Positions 1-7,963 of a stretch of DNA of 64,000 nt are shown here, in pieces. The translations under genes and the position numbers were made by a program. How positions within the stretch are numbered: position 1 is the stretch's first letter; every line of letters starts with the position of its first letter. Under the pieces are notes generated by a model. That model saw only the letters and a program-made list of their open reading frames with translations, was not told where the DNA came from and ran no database searches. This DNA is from Bacillota bacterium. Its GTDB lineage: Bacteria; Bacillota; Clostridia; Lachnospirales; Lachnospiraceae. The stretch covers positions 62,001 through 126,000 of the forward strand of contig JAEZPG010000052.1 in NCBI GenBank assembly GCA_023413555.1, read 5' to 3'.

Positions 1-588
1 AGTCACTACTGCTAACATGGTTGCCATGTTTGGATGAATCATTCCAGAGCCTTTACTCATGCCACCAATATGGGCTGTCTTTCCACCAACCATAAACTCT
101 ACAGCCACTTCCTTGGAAATTAAATCCGTAGTCATAATTGCTTTGGCCGCCTCATGGCCAGCTTCTAAACCATCCTTCAGATTTTCTACTAATAGTTTTC
201 CTCCAAAAGTAACTTTATCTACAGGTAAAGGCATTCCTATCACTCCTGTAGATGCTGTCAATACTGCCTTAACCGGAATATTAAGGTTTTCCGCCACAGC
301 CTTTGCCATGGCCTCATTGGCAGCATCCCCTACTCTACTGGTACAAGCATTGGCAATTCCACTATTTAATACCACTGCCTGAGCAGTCTCAAATTCCTTG
401 ACAATCTTTATGTCCCACACCACAGGGGAGGCCTTTACCACATTGGTAGTAAAGGTTCCTGCCACAATAGCTGGCACCTTGCTATATACTAAGGCCATAT
501 CTGTTCTATTTTTATATTTTATTTCTGCTGCCGCACTCGATGCCATAAATCCTGGTACTGCGGTAACTCCACCTTTTATAATCTGCAT
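1..588 (-). CDS. argJ: Glutamate N-acetyltransferase / amino-acid acetyltransferase ArgJ (partial, C-terminal part beyond window)
   Basis: ArgJ moves the acetyl group from N-acetylornithine to glutamate in arginine synthesis. The reading frame opens at ATG 588 behind AGGAGGAG (593-600) and stays open to the window edge, so the C-terminal half is missing. The translation begins MQIIKGGVTAVPGF, contains the ASTGVIG loop, and near the edge shows PNMATML; in this family the precursor self-cleaves between the Ala and Thr of that motif to give alpha and beta chains. The gene starts 12 bp after argC stops, so the two form an operon. Whether it is the bifunctional or the monofunctional type cannot be read from the sequence. 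Confidence 0.93.
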   Translation of the reverse strand, partial: MQIIKGGVTAVPGFMASSAAAEIKYKNRTDMALVYSKVPAIVAGTFTTNVVKASPVVWDIKIVKEFETAQAVVLNSGIANACTSRVGDAANEAMAKAVAENLNIPVKAVLTASTGVIGMPLPVDKVTFGGKLLVENLKDGLEAGHEAAKAIMTTDLISKEVAVEFMVGGKTAHIGGMSKGSGMIHPNMATMLAVVT

Positions 589-600
589 AAAACTCCTCCT

Positions 601-1641
601 TTATGGAAACATTGGCACTAACTGTAGGCCTTCATTTTCTGGTAAACCAAACATAAGGTTCATGTTCTGCACTGCTTGACCGGCGGCTCCCTTTACTACA
701 TTGTCTAAAGCACCCATCATAATGATACGGTTAGTTCTCTCATCAATTTTAAAGTTTACATCGGTAAAATTGCTTCCTTCTACCCATTTGGTTTCTGGAG
801 GCACATTTTTCTCTAACACACGAACAAAATACTCATCCTTATAGCATTCATCGTAGGCCGCCTTCACCTCTTCATAGCTAACTTTCTTTTTCAGATTTGC
901 ATAAGCGGTAATGAGAATACCTCGATTCATTGGTACTAGATGTGGAACAAAATCAAGAACGATTGGTTTTCCTGCCACATAACTTAGTTGCTCCTCAATC
1001 TCTGGTATATGACGATGAGTTGTCACTCCATATGCTTTAATATTTTCATTGACTTCACAATATAGATTACTGACCTTGGCTCCTCTTCCGGCTCCACTTG
1101 TTCCGGATTTAGCATCAATAATAATAGAATTCTCATCTATTAATCCTGCCTTTAATGCTGGATATATACTAAGAAAAGAACAGGTTGGATAACAGCCCGG
1201 ATTAGCAATCAATCTAGCCTTTTTTACAGCCTCTCTGTTCATCTCACACAAACCATAGACTGCTTCTTCTATAAACTCTTTACTCTTATGTACAATACCA
1301 TACCACTTCTCATAGGTAGCCACATCTTTGATACGAAAGTCTGCACTTAAATCAATGACCCTGGTCTGAGACAGAATCTCTTCCTTTATTAAGGAAGCAC
1401 AAAGCCCCTGAGGAGTTGCAGTAAATATTACATCCACCTGCTTTGCTAACTCCTCCATGTTATCTTCCAGACAAGTATCCTCCACCAACTTCACCATATT
1501 TCCAAATACCTGAGAGTATTTCTGATCGATATAGCTATGAGAGCCATACCACACTACCTGAGCATCCTTATGCTGTAACAGGATTCTCACCAATTCTCCT
1601 CCTGCATATCCGGTGGAACCTATAATTCCGCATTTTATCAC
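601..1641 (-). CDS. argC: N-acetyl-gamma-glutamyl-phosphate reductase
   Basis: Third step of arginine synthesis: NADPH-dependent reduction of N-acetylglutamyl phosphate. The N-terminus VIKCGIIGSTGYAGGEL is the Rossmann nucleotide-binding loop and the catalytic cysteine lies in IANPGCYPT. Length 346 aa fits the family. A longer frame opens at TTG 1671, but the GTG at 1641 has GGAAGG nine bases upstream and gives the usual family N-terminus, so I chose it. It is followed after 12 bp by argJ. A good promoter lies 75 bp upstream (1716-1744). Confidence 0.95.
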   Translation of the reverse strand: MIKCGIIGSTGYAGGELVRILLQHKDAQVVWYGSHSYIDQKYSQVFGNMVKLVEDTCLEDNMEELAKQVDVIFTATPQGLCASLIKEEILSQTRVIDLSADFRIKDVATYEKWYGIVHKSKEFIEEAVYGLCEMNREAVKKARLIANPGCYPTCSFLSIYPALKAGLIDENSIIIDAKSGTSGAGRGAKVSNLYCEVNENIKAYGVTTHRHIPEIEEQLSYVAGKPIVLDFVPHLVPMNRGILITAYANLKKKVSYEEVKAAYDECYKDEYFVRVLEKNVPPETKWVEGSNFTDVNFKIDERTNRIIMMGALDNVVKGAAGQAVQNMNLMFGLPENEGLQLVPMFP

Positions 1642-1715
1642 AACCAGCACCCTTCCTTCTATTAAATTCAATAACTTTATGTATTTATTACGATTAATAT
1701 GAACAAGATTAAATA

Positions 1716-1744
1716 ATTATACATCAATAGTGTATTTTATGCAA
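1716..1744 (-). promoter_or_regulatory. Sigma-A-type promoter of argC-argJ
   Basis: Minus strand reads TTGCAT, 17 bases, TATAAT. Predicted start is near 1709, giving a leader of about 68 bases before the argC GTG. The rest of the 1642-2034 gap is AT-rich with no gene. Confidence 0.72.
1731..1743. promoter_or_regulatory. Candidate ArgR operator overlapping the argC promoter
   Basis: TGTATTTTATGCA overlaps the -35 and spacer of the argC promoter. It differs by one base from TGTATTTTATTCA upstream of carB (49253-49265) and resembles arginine-repressor boxes (TGAAT, four A/T, ATTCA) with one base deleted. Position is right for repression. Inference from motif sharing only. Confidence 0.45.
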
Positions 1745-1896
1745 TACCATAATTTTCGATAACATTTGGTTTTCAACCCCTCTATTTATAAATAAATTGC
1801 ACAAGAACAAAAATCTCCTTTATAATTCAAGGCTTTTCAAAATATAAGCGTCACTATTTCACATTTATTCTTTTTTCGTATTTCTCAATTTTTTTC

Positions 1897-1925
1897 TTGC
1901 ATAATTACTCCCCTTGTTGTATATT
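1897..1925 (+). promoter_or_regulatory. Sigma-A-type promoter of argG
   Basis: TTGCAT, 17 bases, TATATT. Predicted start near 1932 gives a leader of about 100 bases, which contains an imperfect inverted repeat (AACCCC at 1952-1957 with GGGGTT before 1996) of unknown meaning. Confidence 0.6.
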
Positions 1926-2034
1926 TATTATTATCTTAGTAAACATATCGAACCCCATATGAATTATCTATAGGAATATGTTACTCTAGGGGTTGTTACA
2001 AGTATAACTAAATACGAAATGGAGGCTTTCTATT

Positions 2035-3255
2035 ATGAAAGAAAAAGTTATCTTAGCTTACTCTGGTGGCCTTGATACCACTGCAATTATTCCTTGGCTG
2101 AAAGAAAATTATGATTATGATGTAGTTTGCTGCTGTATCGATGTAGGTCAGGGTAATGAATTAGATGGGCTTGAGGAAAGAGCTAAACTGTCCGGAGCGA
2201 CAAAACTGTACATAGAAGATGTGATTGATGAATTCTGTGATGAATATGTGGTTCCTTGTGTTCAGGCCAATGCTATCTATGAAAATAAATATCTCTTAGG
2301 TACATCTATGGCAAGACCAGTGATTGCCAAACGTCTTGTTGAGATAGCAAGAAAAGAAGGTGCTACTGCAATATGTCACGGTGCTACTGGCAAAGGAAAT
2401 GACCAGATTCGTTTCGAACTTGGCATCAAAGCCCTAGCTCCAGACCTAAAGATTATTGCTCCTTGGAGATTAGATACCTGGGGAATGAATTCTCGTGAAG
2501 AAGAAATTGAATATTGCAAACTGCATGGTATTCACCTTCCTTTCTCTGCTGACAACAGCTATAGCCGCGATCGTAATCTGTGGCATATCAGTCATGAAGG
2601 TCTAGAACTGGAAGATCCAGCGAATGAGCCTAATTATGATCACCTCCTTGTGTTAGGAGTTACACCAGAGAAAGCTCCAAATGAACCTGAATATGTGACT
2701 ATGACTTTTGAACAGGGTGTTCCAAAGACTTTAAATGGTGTTTCAATGAAAGTTTCCGAAATCATTACGAAGTTAAATGAACTTGGTGGAAAACATGGCA
2801 TTGGTATTATTGATATTGTTGAGAACCGTGTAGTAGGTATGAAATCCCGCGGTGTTTATGAAACTCCTGGTGGAACCATTCTTATGGAAGCTCATCAACA
2901 ATTAGAAGAATTGATTTTAGACCGCGATACTTACACCTTAAAGAAAGAATTAGGTAATAAATTTGCAGATTTAGTATATGAAGGAAAATGGTTTACCCCT
3001 AAGCGTGAAGCAATTCAAGCATTCATAGAAACTACTCAGCAATATGTAACTGGAGAAGTTAAATTCAAGCTTTACAAAGGAAATATCATTAAAGCGGGCA
3101 CCACTTCCCCATATTCCCTATATTCTGAGTCCTTAGCAAGCTTTACAACCGGTGATTTATATGATCATCATGATGCAGACGGCTTTATTAACCTTTTTGG
3201 TTTAAGCTTAAAGGTTCGAGCAATGAAGATGGCTGAGGTAGAAAAGAACTTATAA
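2035..3255 (+). CDS. argG: Argininosuccinate synthase
   Basis: Condenses citrulline and aspartate using ATP in the penultimate arginine step. The N-terminal AYSGGLDTT is the PP-loop ATP-binding motif, and GATGKGNDQIRFE is the second conserved block of the family. At 406 aa it is full length. The ATG at 2035 follows ATGGAGG. It is divergent from argCJ and stands alone: argH does not follow, and a strong terminator lies directly after the stop. Aspartate/citrulline ligation depends on carbamoyl phosphate, whose large-subunit gene carB is also in this window. Confidence 0.97.
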   Translation: MKEKVILAYSGGLDTTAIIPWLKENYDYDVVCCCIDVGQGNELDGLEERAKLSGATKLYIEDVIDEFCDEYVVPCVQANAIYENKYLLGTSMARPVIAKRLVEIARKEGATAICHGATGKGNDQIRFELGIKALAPDLKIIAPWRLDTWGMNSREEEIEYCKLHGIHLPFSADNSYSRDRNLWHISHEGLELEDPANEPNYDHLLVLGVTPEKAPNEPEYVTMTFEQGVPKTLNGVSMKVSEIITKLNELGGKHGIGIIDIVENRVVGMKSRGVYETPGGTILMEAHQQLEELILDRDTYTLKKELGNKFADLVYEGKWFTPKREAIQAFIETTQQYVTGEVKFKLYKGNIIKAGTTSPYSLYSESLASFTTGDLYDHHDADGFINLFGLSLKVRAMKMAEVEKNL

Positions 3256-3262
3256 TTGTTAA

Positions 3263-3295
3263 AAGCAGTAGTTTATCAAAGCTACTGCTTTTTTT
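3263..3295 (+). terminator. Rho-independent terminator of argG
   Basis: AAGCAGTAG (3263-3271) pairs with CTACTGCTT (3282-3290), a perfect 9 bp stem with a 10-base loop, followed by TTTTT. It starts eight bases after the argG stop. Confidence 0.9.
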
Positions 3296-3369
3296 CATAT
3301 TATCATGCTTTTAATTCTTAGTGTACTCGTCTCCCAAACCAAGACGCTCTACCTTAAACGAGGCAAACA

Positions 3370-3398
3370 TTGACATTCTAATGTTACTTTGTTACAAT
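3370..3398 (+). promoter_or_regulatory. Sigma-A-type promoter of glmS
   Basis: TTGACA, exactly 17 bases, TACAAT. Predicted start is near 3405, so the glmS mRNA has a leader of about 525 bases that includes both an upstream structured segment and the glmS ribozyme. Confidence 0.8.
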
Positions 3399-3441
3399 AA
3401 TTGTGTCACTTTATAAATATTCATCATATAATTATTGAAAA

Positions 3442-3560
3442 GGAGTGAATAAGGATAGCCTGCTCCCAACAGGATATCACAGAAAGGGTATCATAACCCT
3501 GACAGAAATGTCTTCATTTGACCCACGTTGCATCTAGTTGTAAACAATGTCCTCAAATGA
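3442..3560 (+). ncRNA. Structured RNA segment of unknown class upstream of the glmS ribozyme
   Basis: Inside the glmS leader, before the ribozyme, hairpins follow each other: GATA-g-CCTG (3454-3462) with CAGG-a-TATC (3470-3478); AGGGT / ACCCT around 3485-3500; GACA-GAAA-TGTC (3501-3512), a GNRA tetraloop hairpin; and TCATTTGA (3514-3521) with TCAAATGA (3553-3560), extended inside by ACGTTG / CAATGT. The loop CTCC (3463-3466) could pair with GGAG (3442-3445) as a pseudoknot. I do not recognise a known riboswitch class. Confidence 0.45.
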
Positions 3561-3567
3561 TAAACTT

Positions 3568-3712
3568 AGCGCCAGTACCTCCATTGGGACGAAATTTGGA
3601 GGTTGACGAGGTAGAGAGTAATCGAAAATTCGGCGGATGCTCTCTCGTATCCTCTTGAATGCGTATATATAGACGAAAGCATCAGGTAACTGATCCACAA
3701 GTCTCTATAATC
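3568..3712 (+). ncRNA. glmS self-cleaving ribozyme / glucosamine-6-phosphate riboswitch
   Basis: The glmS ribozyme senses glucosamine-6-phosphate, which acts as cofactor for self-cleavage; the cut mRNA is then degraded, giving feedback control. The conserved core is readable: TTAGCGCCAG at the cleavage site (cut expected between A3568 and G3569), GTTGACGAGGTAGAGAG, ATCGAAAATTCGGCGGATG and CTCTCTC closing the core helix. Downstream a P4-like stem pairs TATATAGAC with GTCTCTATA (3701-3709), with ATCAG-GTAA-CTGAT inside. It lies 5' of glmS as expected. The 3' limit is approximate. Confidence 0.93.
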
Positions 3713-3837
3713 AAGAAAAATCAATGGGCGATTTATGTGCTATCTCATGTTTCCATTAAAAGATAGGCATATTTTTCCAATTGCTTTTATTTTAATATAA
3801 CAATGTGATGTAATAAAAAATCTTGGGCATTCCTAAT

Positions 3838-3879
3838 AAAGATAATGTTACGTTAGTGCTATGACACTAACTTATCTTT
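3838..3879 (+). promoter_or_regulatory. Stable hairpin between the glmS ribozyme and the glmS start
   Basis: AAAGATAA (3838-3845) pairs with TTATCTTT (3872-3879) and GTTAGTG (3852-3858) with CACTAAC (3865-3871), leaving a six-base bulge and a six-base loop. No clean U-tract follows, so it looks like an mRNA structure and not a terminator. Role unknown. Confidence 0.5.
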
Positions 3880-3932
3880 GTTTACCTTTTATTGCCTAAT
3901 CCATTAAATCAAATCGTAAGGAGACAAAATAT

Positions 3933-5753
3933 ATGTGTGGAATAGTAGGTTTTACTGGTATTTTAGAAGCAGAAAAGGTTCTTGTAGAAGGTCTCTCTCA
4001 ACTGGAATATCGTGGTTACGACAGTGCAGGTATTGCATATTTCGATAAAGATGGCATTCGTACTATAAAAACAGCTGGTAAAGTAGCTTGCTTAGCTGAT
4101 AAAGTAAATAACTCAGATATTAATGGGGCATCTTGTGGAATTGGTCATACAAGATGGGCTACTCATGGTGGGGTTTCTGATGTTAACAGCCATCCTCATA
4201 CCTCAGGAAAGGTAACTTTGATTCATAATGGCATTATTGAAAACTACAAGGAACTTCAACAGGAAATGGCAGCCAAAGACAAGCATCCGGTATCACAGAC
4301 TGATACAGAGATTGTAGCTATGGTTATAAATGACTTCTACGATAATGACCCAATTAAAGCGATTCGCAAAACCGTTGCAAGATTAGAAGGTCAGTATAGC
4401 TTCTGTATTCTCTTCAATGATCAGCCAGAAAAGATTTATTGTATTCGAAACGGAAGTCCACTTGTGGCAACCCATACAGAGAAAGGTTCCATTATCGCAT
4501 CTGATATGGTTGCACTTTTACAGTATTCCAAGGATTACTTTGTACTTCCTGAGCAACATATTGCAGTACTCACCAAAGATGCCATTACTGTCGAAGATTT
4601 GAAAGGTAATAAAGTAGAACCAAAGATGCTTCATGTAGATTGGGATGTTACAGCCGCCATGAAGGGTGGATATGATTATTTCATGTTAAAGGAAATTCAC
4701 GACCAGCCACAGGCATTGCTTAACACCATTTCCCCTAGAATTAAGAACGGTCTACCAACCTTTGACGCTGACGGTGTTCCAGATGATATTTTTACTGGCT
4801 GCAACAGGATTCTCATTACTGCATGTGGCACAGCAATGCATGCCGGTATGATTGGGCGTTCACTTATTGAACGTTTCGTAAGAGTTCCAGTTACAGTAGA
4901 TATTGCATCAGAATTTAGATACAGCAATCCAATTATGGATGAGCATACATTAGTAATTACCATTTCTCAGTCAGGAGAGACTGCAGATACCCTAGCTGCC
5001 ATTCGTCTTGCTAAAGAGCACAACGCCAAAACTCTTTCCATTGTAAATGTAAAAGGATCCACTATAGCAAGAGAAAGTGATTATGTACTTTATACTCATG
5101 CCGGTCCTGAGATAGCAGTAGCCAGTACAAAGGCATATAGTGTGCAACTGTCGGTCTTCTATCTTATAGCATTCCGTTTTGCTTATTCAATTGGAAAGTT
5201 AACGGAGGAAGAAACGAAGAATTATATTACTGGCCTGCAAAATGCTATTGCAGCCCTTAATGAAGTATTAGAATACGAAGAAAATCTGGAAATGATAAGT
5301 GCTTCCCTAAATAATGCTGAGGATTTGTTCTATATTGGCCGTGGTTTAGACTATGCTCTCTCCTGTGAAGGTTCGTTAAAATTAAAGGAAATCAGTTATA
5401 TTCATTCCGAGGCTTATGCTGCCGGTGAATTAAAACATGGTACCATTTCTTTAATAACGGAAAACGTGCCTGTGATTGCACTGGCTACCCAAAACTCTGT
5501 TTACTCCAAGATGATTAGCAATATTAGAGAAGTTCGTGCTAGAGGTGCTAAGGTTATCCTAGTAACCAACGGTGAAATGGAGTTAGACGAATCTATATGT
5601 AATTTCCATATCTCCATTCCTAAGATGGACGATTGCTTTACTCCTTTTTCCACTGCTGTAATCATTCAGTTTATTGCATATTATTGTGCAATACATCGTG
5701 GGCTTAATGTTGATCAGCCACGTAACCTGGCAAAAAGCGTAACTGTAGAATAA
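3933..5753 (+). CDS. glmS: Glutamine--fructose-6-phosphate aminotransferase (isomerizing)
   Basis: Makes glucosamine-6-phosphate from fructose-6-phosphate and glutamine, the entry step to cell-wall amino sugars. The protein starts MCGIVGFTG, so the nucleophilic Cys becomes N-terminal after Met removal; HTRWATHGG and HNGIIENY are the glutamine-amidotransferase signatures. From about residue 245 two SIS isomerase domains follow, with ACGTAMHAG, SQSGETADT and the C-terminal DQPRNLAKSVTVE. 606 aa is the normal length. RBS AAGGAG lies at 3918-3923. Controlled by the upstream ribozyme. Confidence 0.98.
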   Translation: MCGIVGFTGILEAEKVLVEGLSQLEYRGYDSAGIAYFDKDGIRTIKTAGKVACLADKVNNSDINGASCGIGHTRWATHGGVSDVNSHPHTSGKVTLIHNGIIENYKELQQEMAAKDKHPVSQTDTEIVAMVINDFYDNDPIKAIRKTVARLEGQYSFCILFNDQPEKIYCIRNGSPLVATHTEKGSIIASDMVALLQYSKDYFVLPEQHIAVLTKDAITVEDLKGNKVEPKMLHVDWDVTAAMKGGYDYFMLKEIHDQPQALLNTISPRIKNGLPTFDADGVPDDIFTGCNRILITACGTAMHAGMIGRSLIERFVRVPVTVDIASEFRYSNPIMDEHTLVITISQSGETADTLAAIRLAKEHNAKTLSIVNVKGSTIARESDYVLYTHAGPEIAVASTKAYSVQLSVFYLIAFRFAYSIGKLTEEETKNYITGLQNAIAALNEVLEYEENLEMISASLNNAEDLFYIGRGLDYALSCEGSLKLKEISYIHSEAYAAGELKHGTISLITENVPVIALATQNSVYSKMISNIREVRARGAKVILVTNGEMELDESICNFHISIPKMDDCFTPFSTAVIIQFIAYYCAIHRGLNVDQPRNLAKSVTVE

Positions 5754-5819
5754 GGAGCGACCTTGATGTCTTCTGCGGAGGCACGTTCTCACTCGATAGC
5801 AAGGACTCTGACGCTTATA

Positions 5820-5883
5820 AGATAGTAGAAGGATGGATAATTGGCATTAAAAGATATGCCATTATCCATCCTTCTTCCTATCT
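5820..5883. repeat. 26-bp near-perfect inverted repeat between convergent genes
   Basis: AGATAG (5820-5825), AGAAGGATGGATAAT (5827-5841) and GGCAT (5843-5847) pair with ATGCC (5856-5860), ATTATCCATCCTTCT (5861-5875) and CTATCT (5878-5883) around an eight-base loop. It sits between glmS and the convergent DUF3592 gene. Neither strand has a U-tract after the stem, so it is not a classical terminator. Just before it (5756-5816) AGCG and CCTTG can pair with CAAGG and CGCT. It may still stop transcription from both sides or protect 3' ends. Confidence 0.6.
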
Positions 5884-5945
5884 CAGCTGCATCTTGCATT
5901 GCAACCCTGTCACAAATTTCAACTTGAAGTTTCTGTATGTATCCC

Positions 5946-6623
5946 CTAATTAAAATTATTATTCTTCTTAGTCTTATAAATCTTTCCATTTAGGTTGTAA
6001 TAACCCTCTTGCTTAATCTCTTCTGAGTGATATTTTACGCCGTTAAGGACATAGGAATTGCCCTGAGTAATCGATTGATTGGACTGTCCATCATTCTCTA
6101 CATGAGGTTGTTGATTAGGTCTTCCATAAGTCCCCGAATTAGGCTGATAACTATAGGTGAACGCACCCGCCTTGTTCATTGCTACCCCCTTTTTGGCTGA
6201 ACGCAATAGAAAATAAGCAAGGATAATAAGTAGTGTTCCAACTCCAAGGCAGATTCCTGCTGTCAGTTGCATCCATATACTGTCTGCTATCATAAAATTA
6301 TCTGGATTATCCGGATCTATTAACAGTTCTACCTGATCTCCAATTTCATAGCTACATAGACTCGAATATATATTATAGGATTCTGTCCATGCTTCATTAT
6401 TCACCTCATAATAAAATACAGGTGCACAAGCAAGTGAGCTATCATCGTTATCCAAGTCAAAATCATTATAATGATAATCTAACCCTATCACCTCTGCCTG
6501 TATTGACAAAGTACAGGTGTCTGTCTTATCTAGGTAATAAACTAGAAAGATACCCCCAACCAAATCTACTATCATACCAAAAATTAGGATAACGAAACCT
6601 GCTATTCTTTTACGACGTTTCAC
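5946..6623 (-). CDS. DUF3592 domain membrane protein
   Basis: Uncharacterised 225-aa protein. Residues about 5-30 form one membrane helix and about 120-142 a second (LTAGICLGVGTLLIILAYFLL). Between them lies an extracytoplasmic domain with the DUF3592 pattern: a YYYEVNNEAW strand, then GDQVELLIDPDNPDNFMI. The C-terminal tail is polar, Gln/Asn/Gly-rich and probably disordered, ending in a short NGVKYHSEEIKQ / NGKIYKTKK block. Start is GTG 6623 behind GGGGG. It is the last gene of the asnA-phosphatase-maf run, 12 bp after maf. Function unknown. Confidence 0.75.
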   Translation of the reverse strand: MKRRKRIAGFVILIFGMIVDLVGGIFLVYYLDKTDTCTLSIQAEVIGLDYHYNDFDLDNDDSSLACAPVFYYEVNNEAWTESYNIYSSLCSYEIGDQVELLIDPDNPDNFMIADSIWMQLTAGICLGVGTLLIILAYFLLRSAKKGVAMNKAGAFTYSYQPNSGTYGRPNQQPHVENDGQSNQSITQGNSYVLNGVKYHSEEIKQEGYYNLNGKIYKTKKNNNFN

Positions 6624-6635
6624 ATATATCCCCCT

Positions 6636-7274
6636 TTACCTACTGATAGGAAATTCATAAGAATCTCTCTTCGTTTTAAGTAACAAATTGATATTCCTCT
6701 CTTTTAATATCTGAATAAATCTGGCTACCGGAAACCCGACTACATTGTAGTAATCTCCTTGGATTCCCTTAATATAAGCTCCAAACTTGCCCTGAATGCC
6801 GTAAGCTCCAGCTTTATCCCGATACTCACCACAACTTAGATAGGCTTCGATCTCTTCTTCTGACATCAGAAATACCTCAACTTTTGTCTCTTCATAAAAT
6901 TGTAGAATGTGTTTATCTTCCCCATCTAGAATGACTAAGGAAACCCCAGTGTATACACTATGTGTATTACCCTGAAGCATAGACAACATCTGTCTAGCTT
7001 CTTCAACATCCTTTGGTTTCCCCAGTATGGAATTGTTTATAGCAACCACAGTATCAGCTCCAATAACAATAGCGGAACCCGCCTGGTCTCTTTTATCCCA
7101 TTGTCTGGCAACGTCTTCTACTTTCTGCAGAGACAGTTCCTGCACAACCTCAAAAGGTTTTGTCTTGGTCATAACTTCTTTAACATTACTTGGATTCACT
7201 ATAAAATCAATGCCAACCTGAGTTAATATTTCTCTACGTCTTGGAGAATTAGATGCTAAGATAACCTGATACAT
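6636..7274 (-). CDS. maf: Maf-family nucleoside triphosphate pyrophosphatase
   Basis: Maf proteins hydrolyse dTTP/UTP or modified nucleotides to monophosphates; the family is linked to septum inhibition in Bacillus. The N-terminus LASNSPRRREIL is the Maf signature, VIGADTVVAINN holds the catalytic Asp, and GKPKDVEEARQML and DKAGAYGIQGKFGAYI are the other conserved blocks. It is 212 aa, with about 15 extra C-terminal residues compared with typical members. It starts 12 bp after the histidine phosphatase gene. Confidence 0.93.
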   Translation of the reverse strand: MYQVILASNSPRRREILTQVGIDFIVNPSNVKEVMTKTKPFEVVQELSLQKVEDVARQWDKRDQAGSAIVIGADTVVAINNSILGKPKDVEEARQMLSMLQGNTHSVYTGVSLVILDGEDKHILQFYEETKVEVFLMSEEEIEAYLSCGEYRDKAGAYGIQGKFGAYIKGIQGDYYNVVGFPVARFIQILKERNINLLLKTKRDSYEFPISR

Positions 7275-7286
7275 AGATAATCCTTC

Positions 7287-7940
7287 CTATATCCAACCCT
7301 TTCGTAATAGGTGTGGATAGTTTTCAATGTGTGCATAGTCATTTACCCGCTCTACATAAAAACGGTTTTTCTCTTTTTTATAATATAGCTCAGTAATACT
7401 ACAGTTTTCAAGGTCCTTACAGAATAATAATTTATTAGCCTGGCTCATACCAAGAATACCGCATAAAAGAGAGCGAATTACACCACCATGAGTGACAACA
7501 GCTACTTTTTTATACCCGCTTGATATGATTTCTTGCATATCTTTTATGGCACGCTCCCATACCTGCTGTCCACATTCACCTTCTGGAAATGCAAGATCTT
7601 CTGTCATCTCGTCTCTTCTCTCCATAAACTCTTTGAAGAGAATAGGAACGACTTTGTTCTCGTATTGTTCAAAAGATCCAAAATCAATTTCTCGAAGTTC
7701 CCTTCTTACTTCAATGGGTTGTTCTACAGAAAATTTTCCCACCTTTGCTAGCTCATCCTTTATAATCTCTGCTGTCTCTCCTGCTCTGATATAAGAACTG
7801 GCATAAATTGCATCTACTCCATAATTGATTAATCGCTGTCCAACAAGTCTAGCCTGTGTAATACCCTCCTTTGTAAGGTGTGCATTTTCATTACAAAATA
7901 TTGCATTCTGTCTTCCGTGCCTAATTAAATAAATACGCAT
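7287..7940 (-). CDS. Histidine phosphatase family protein (phosphoglycerate-mutase-like)
   Basis: Starts MRIYLIRHGRQN, the RHG phosphohistidine motif; the second conserved part is ELREIDFGSFEQY and VVTHGGVIRSLL carries the second catalytic His. The ATG at 7940 follows AAAGGTG and gives the usual family N-terminus; a GTG three codons upstream is less likely. 217 aa. The substrate cannot be told: relatives include cofactor-dependent mutases, alpha-ribazole phosphatases and broad phosphatases. No cobalamin genes are nearby, so CobC is not supported. Confidence 0.87.
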   Translation of the reverse strand: MRIYLIRHGRQNAIFCNENAHLTKEGITQARLVGQRLINYGVDAIYASSYIRAGETAEIIKDELAKVGKFSVEQPIEVRRELREIDFGSFEQYENKVVPILFKEFMERRDEMTEDLAFPEGECGQQVWERAIKDMQEIISSGYKKVAVVTHGGVIRSLLCGILGMSQANKLLFCKDLENCSITELYYKKEKNRFYVERVNDYAHIENYPHLLRKGWI

Positions 7941-7963
7941 TCTATACACCTTTAAACCTCTAT

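Noticed and set aside
3421..3932. A protein-coding gene in the 675-bp gap before glmS
   Set aside because: The gap is explained by a promoter, structured RNA and the glmS ribozyme; the only frame (30 codons) lacks a well-placed RBS.
7287..7940. CobC alpha-ribazole phosphatase
   Set aside because: Only the generic histidine-phosphatase motifs are visible and no cobalamin genes are nearby.
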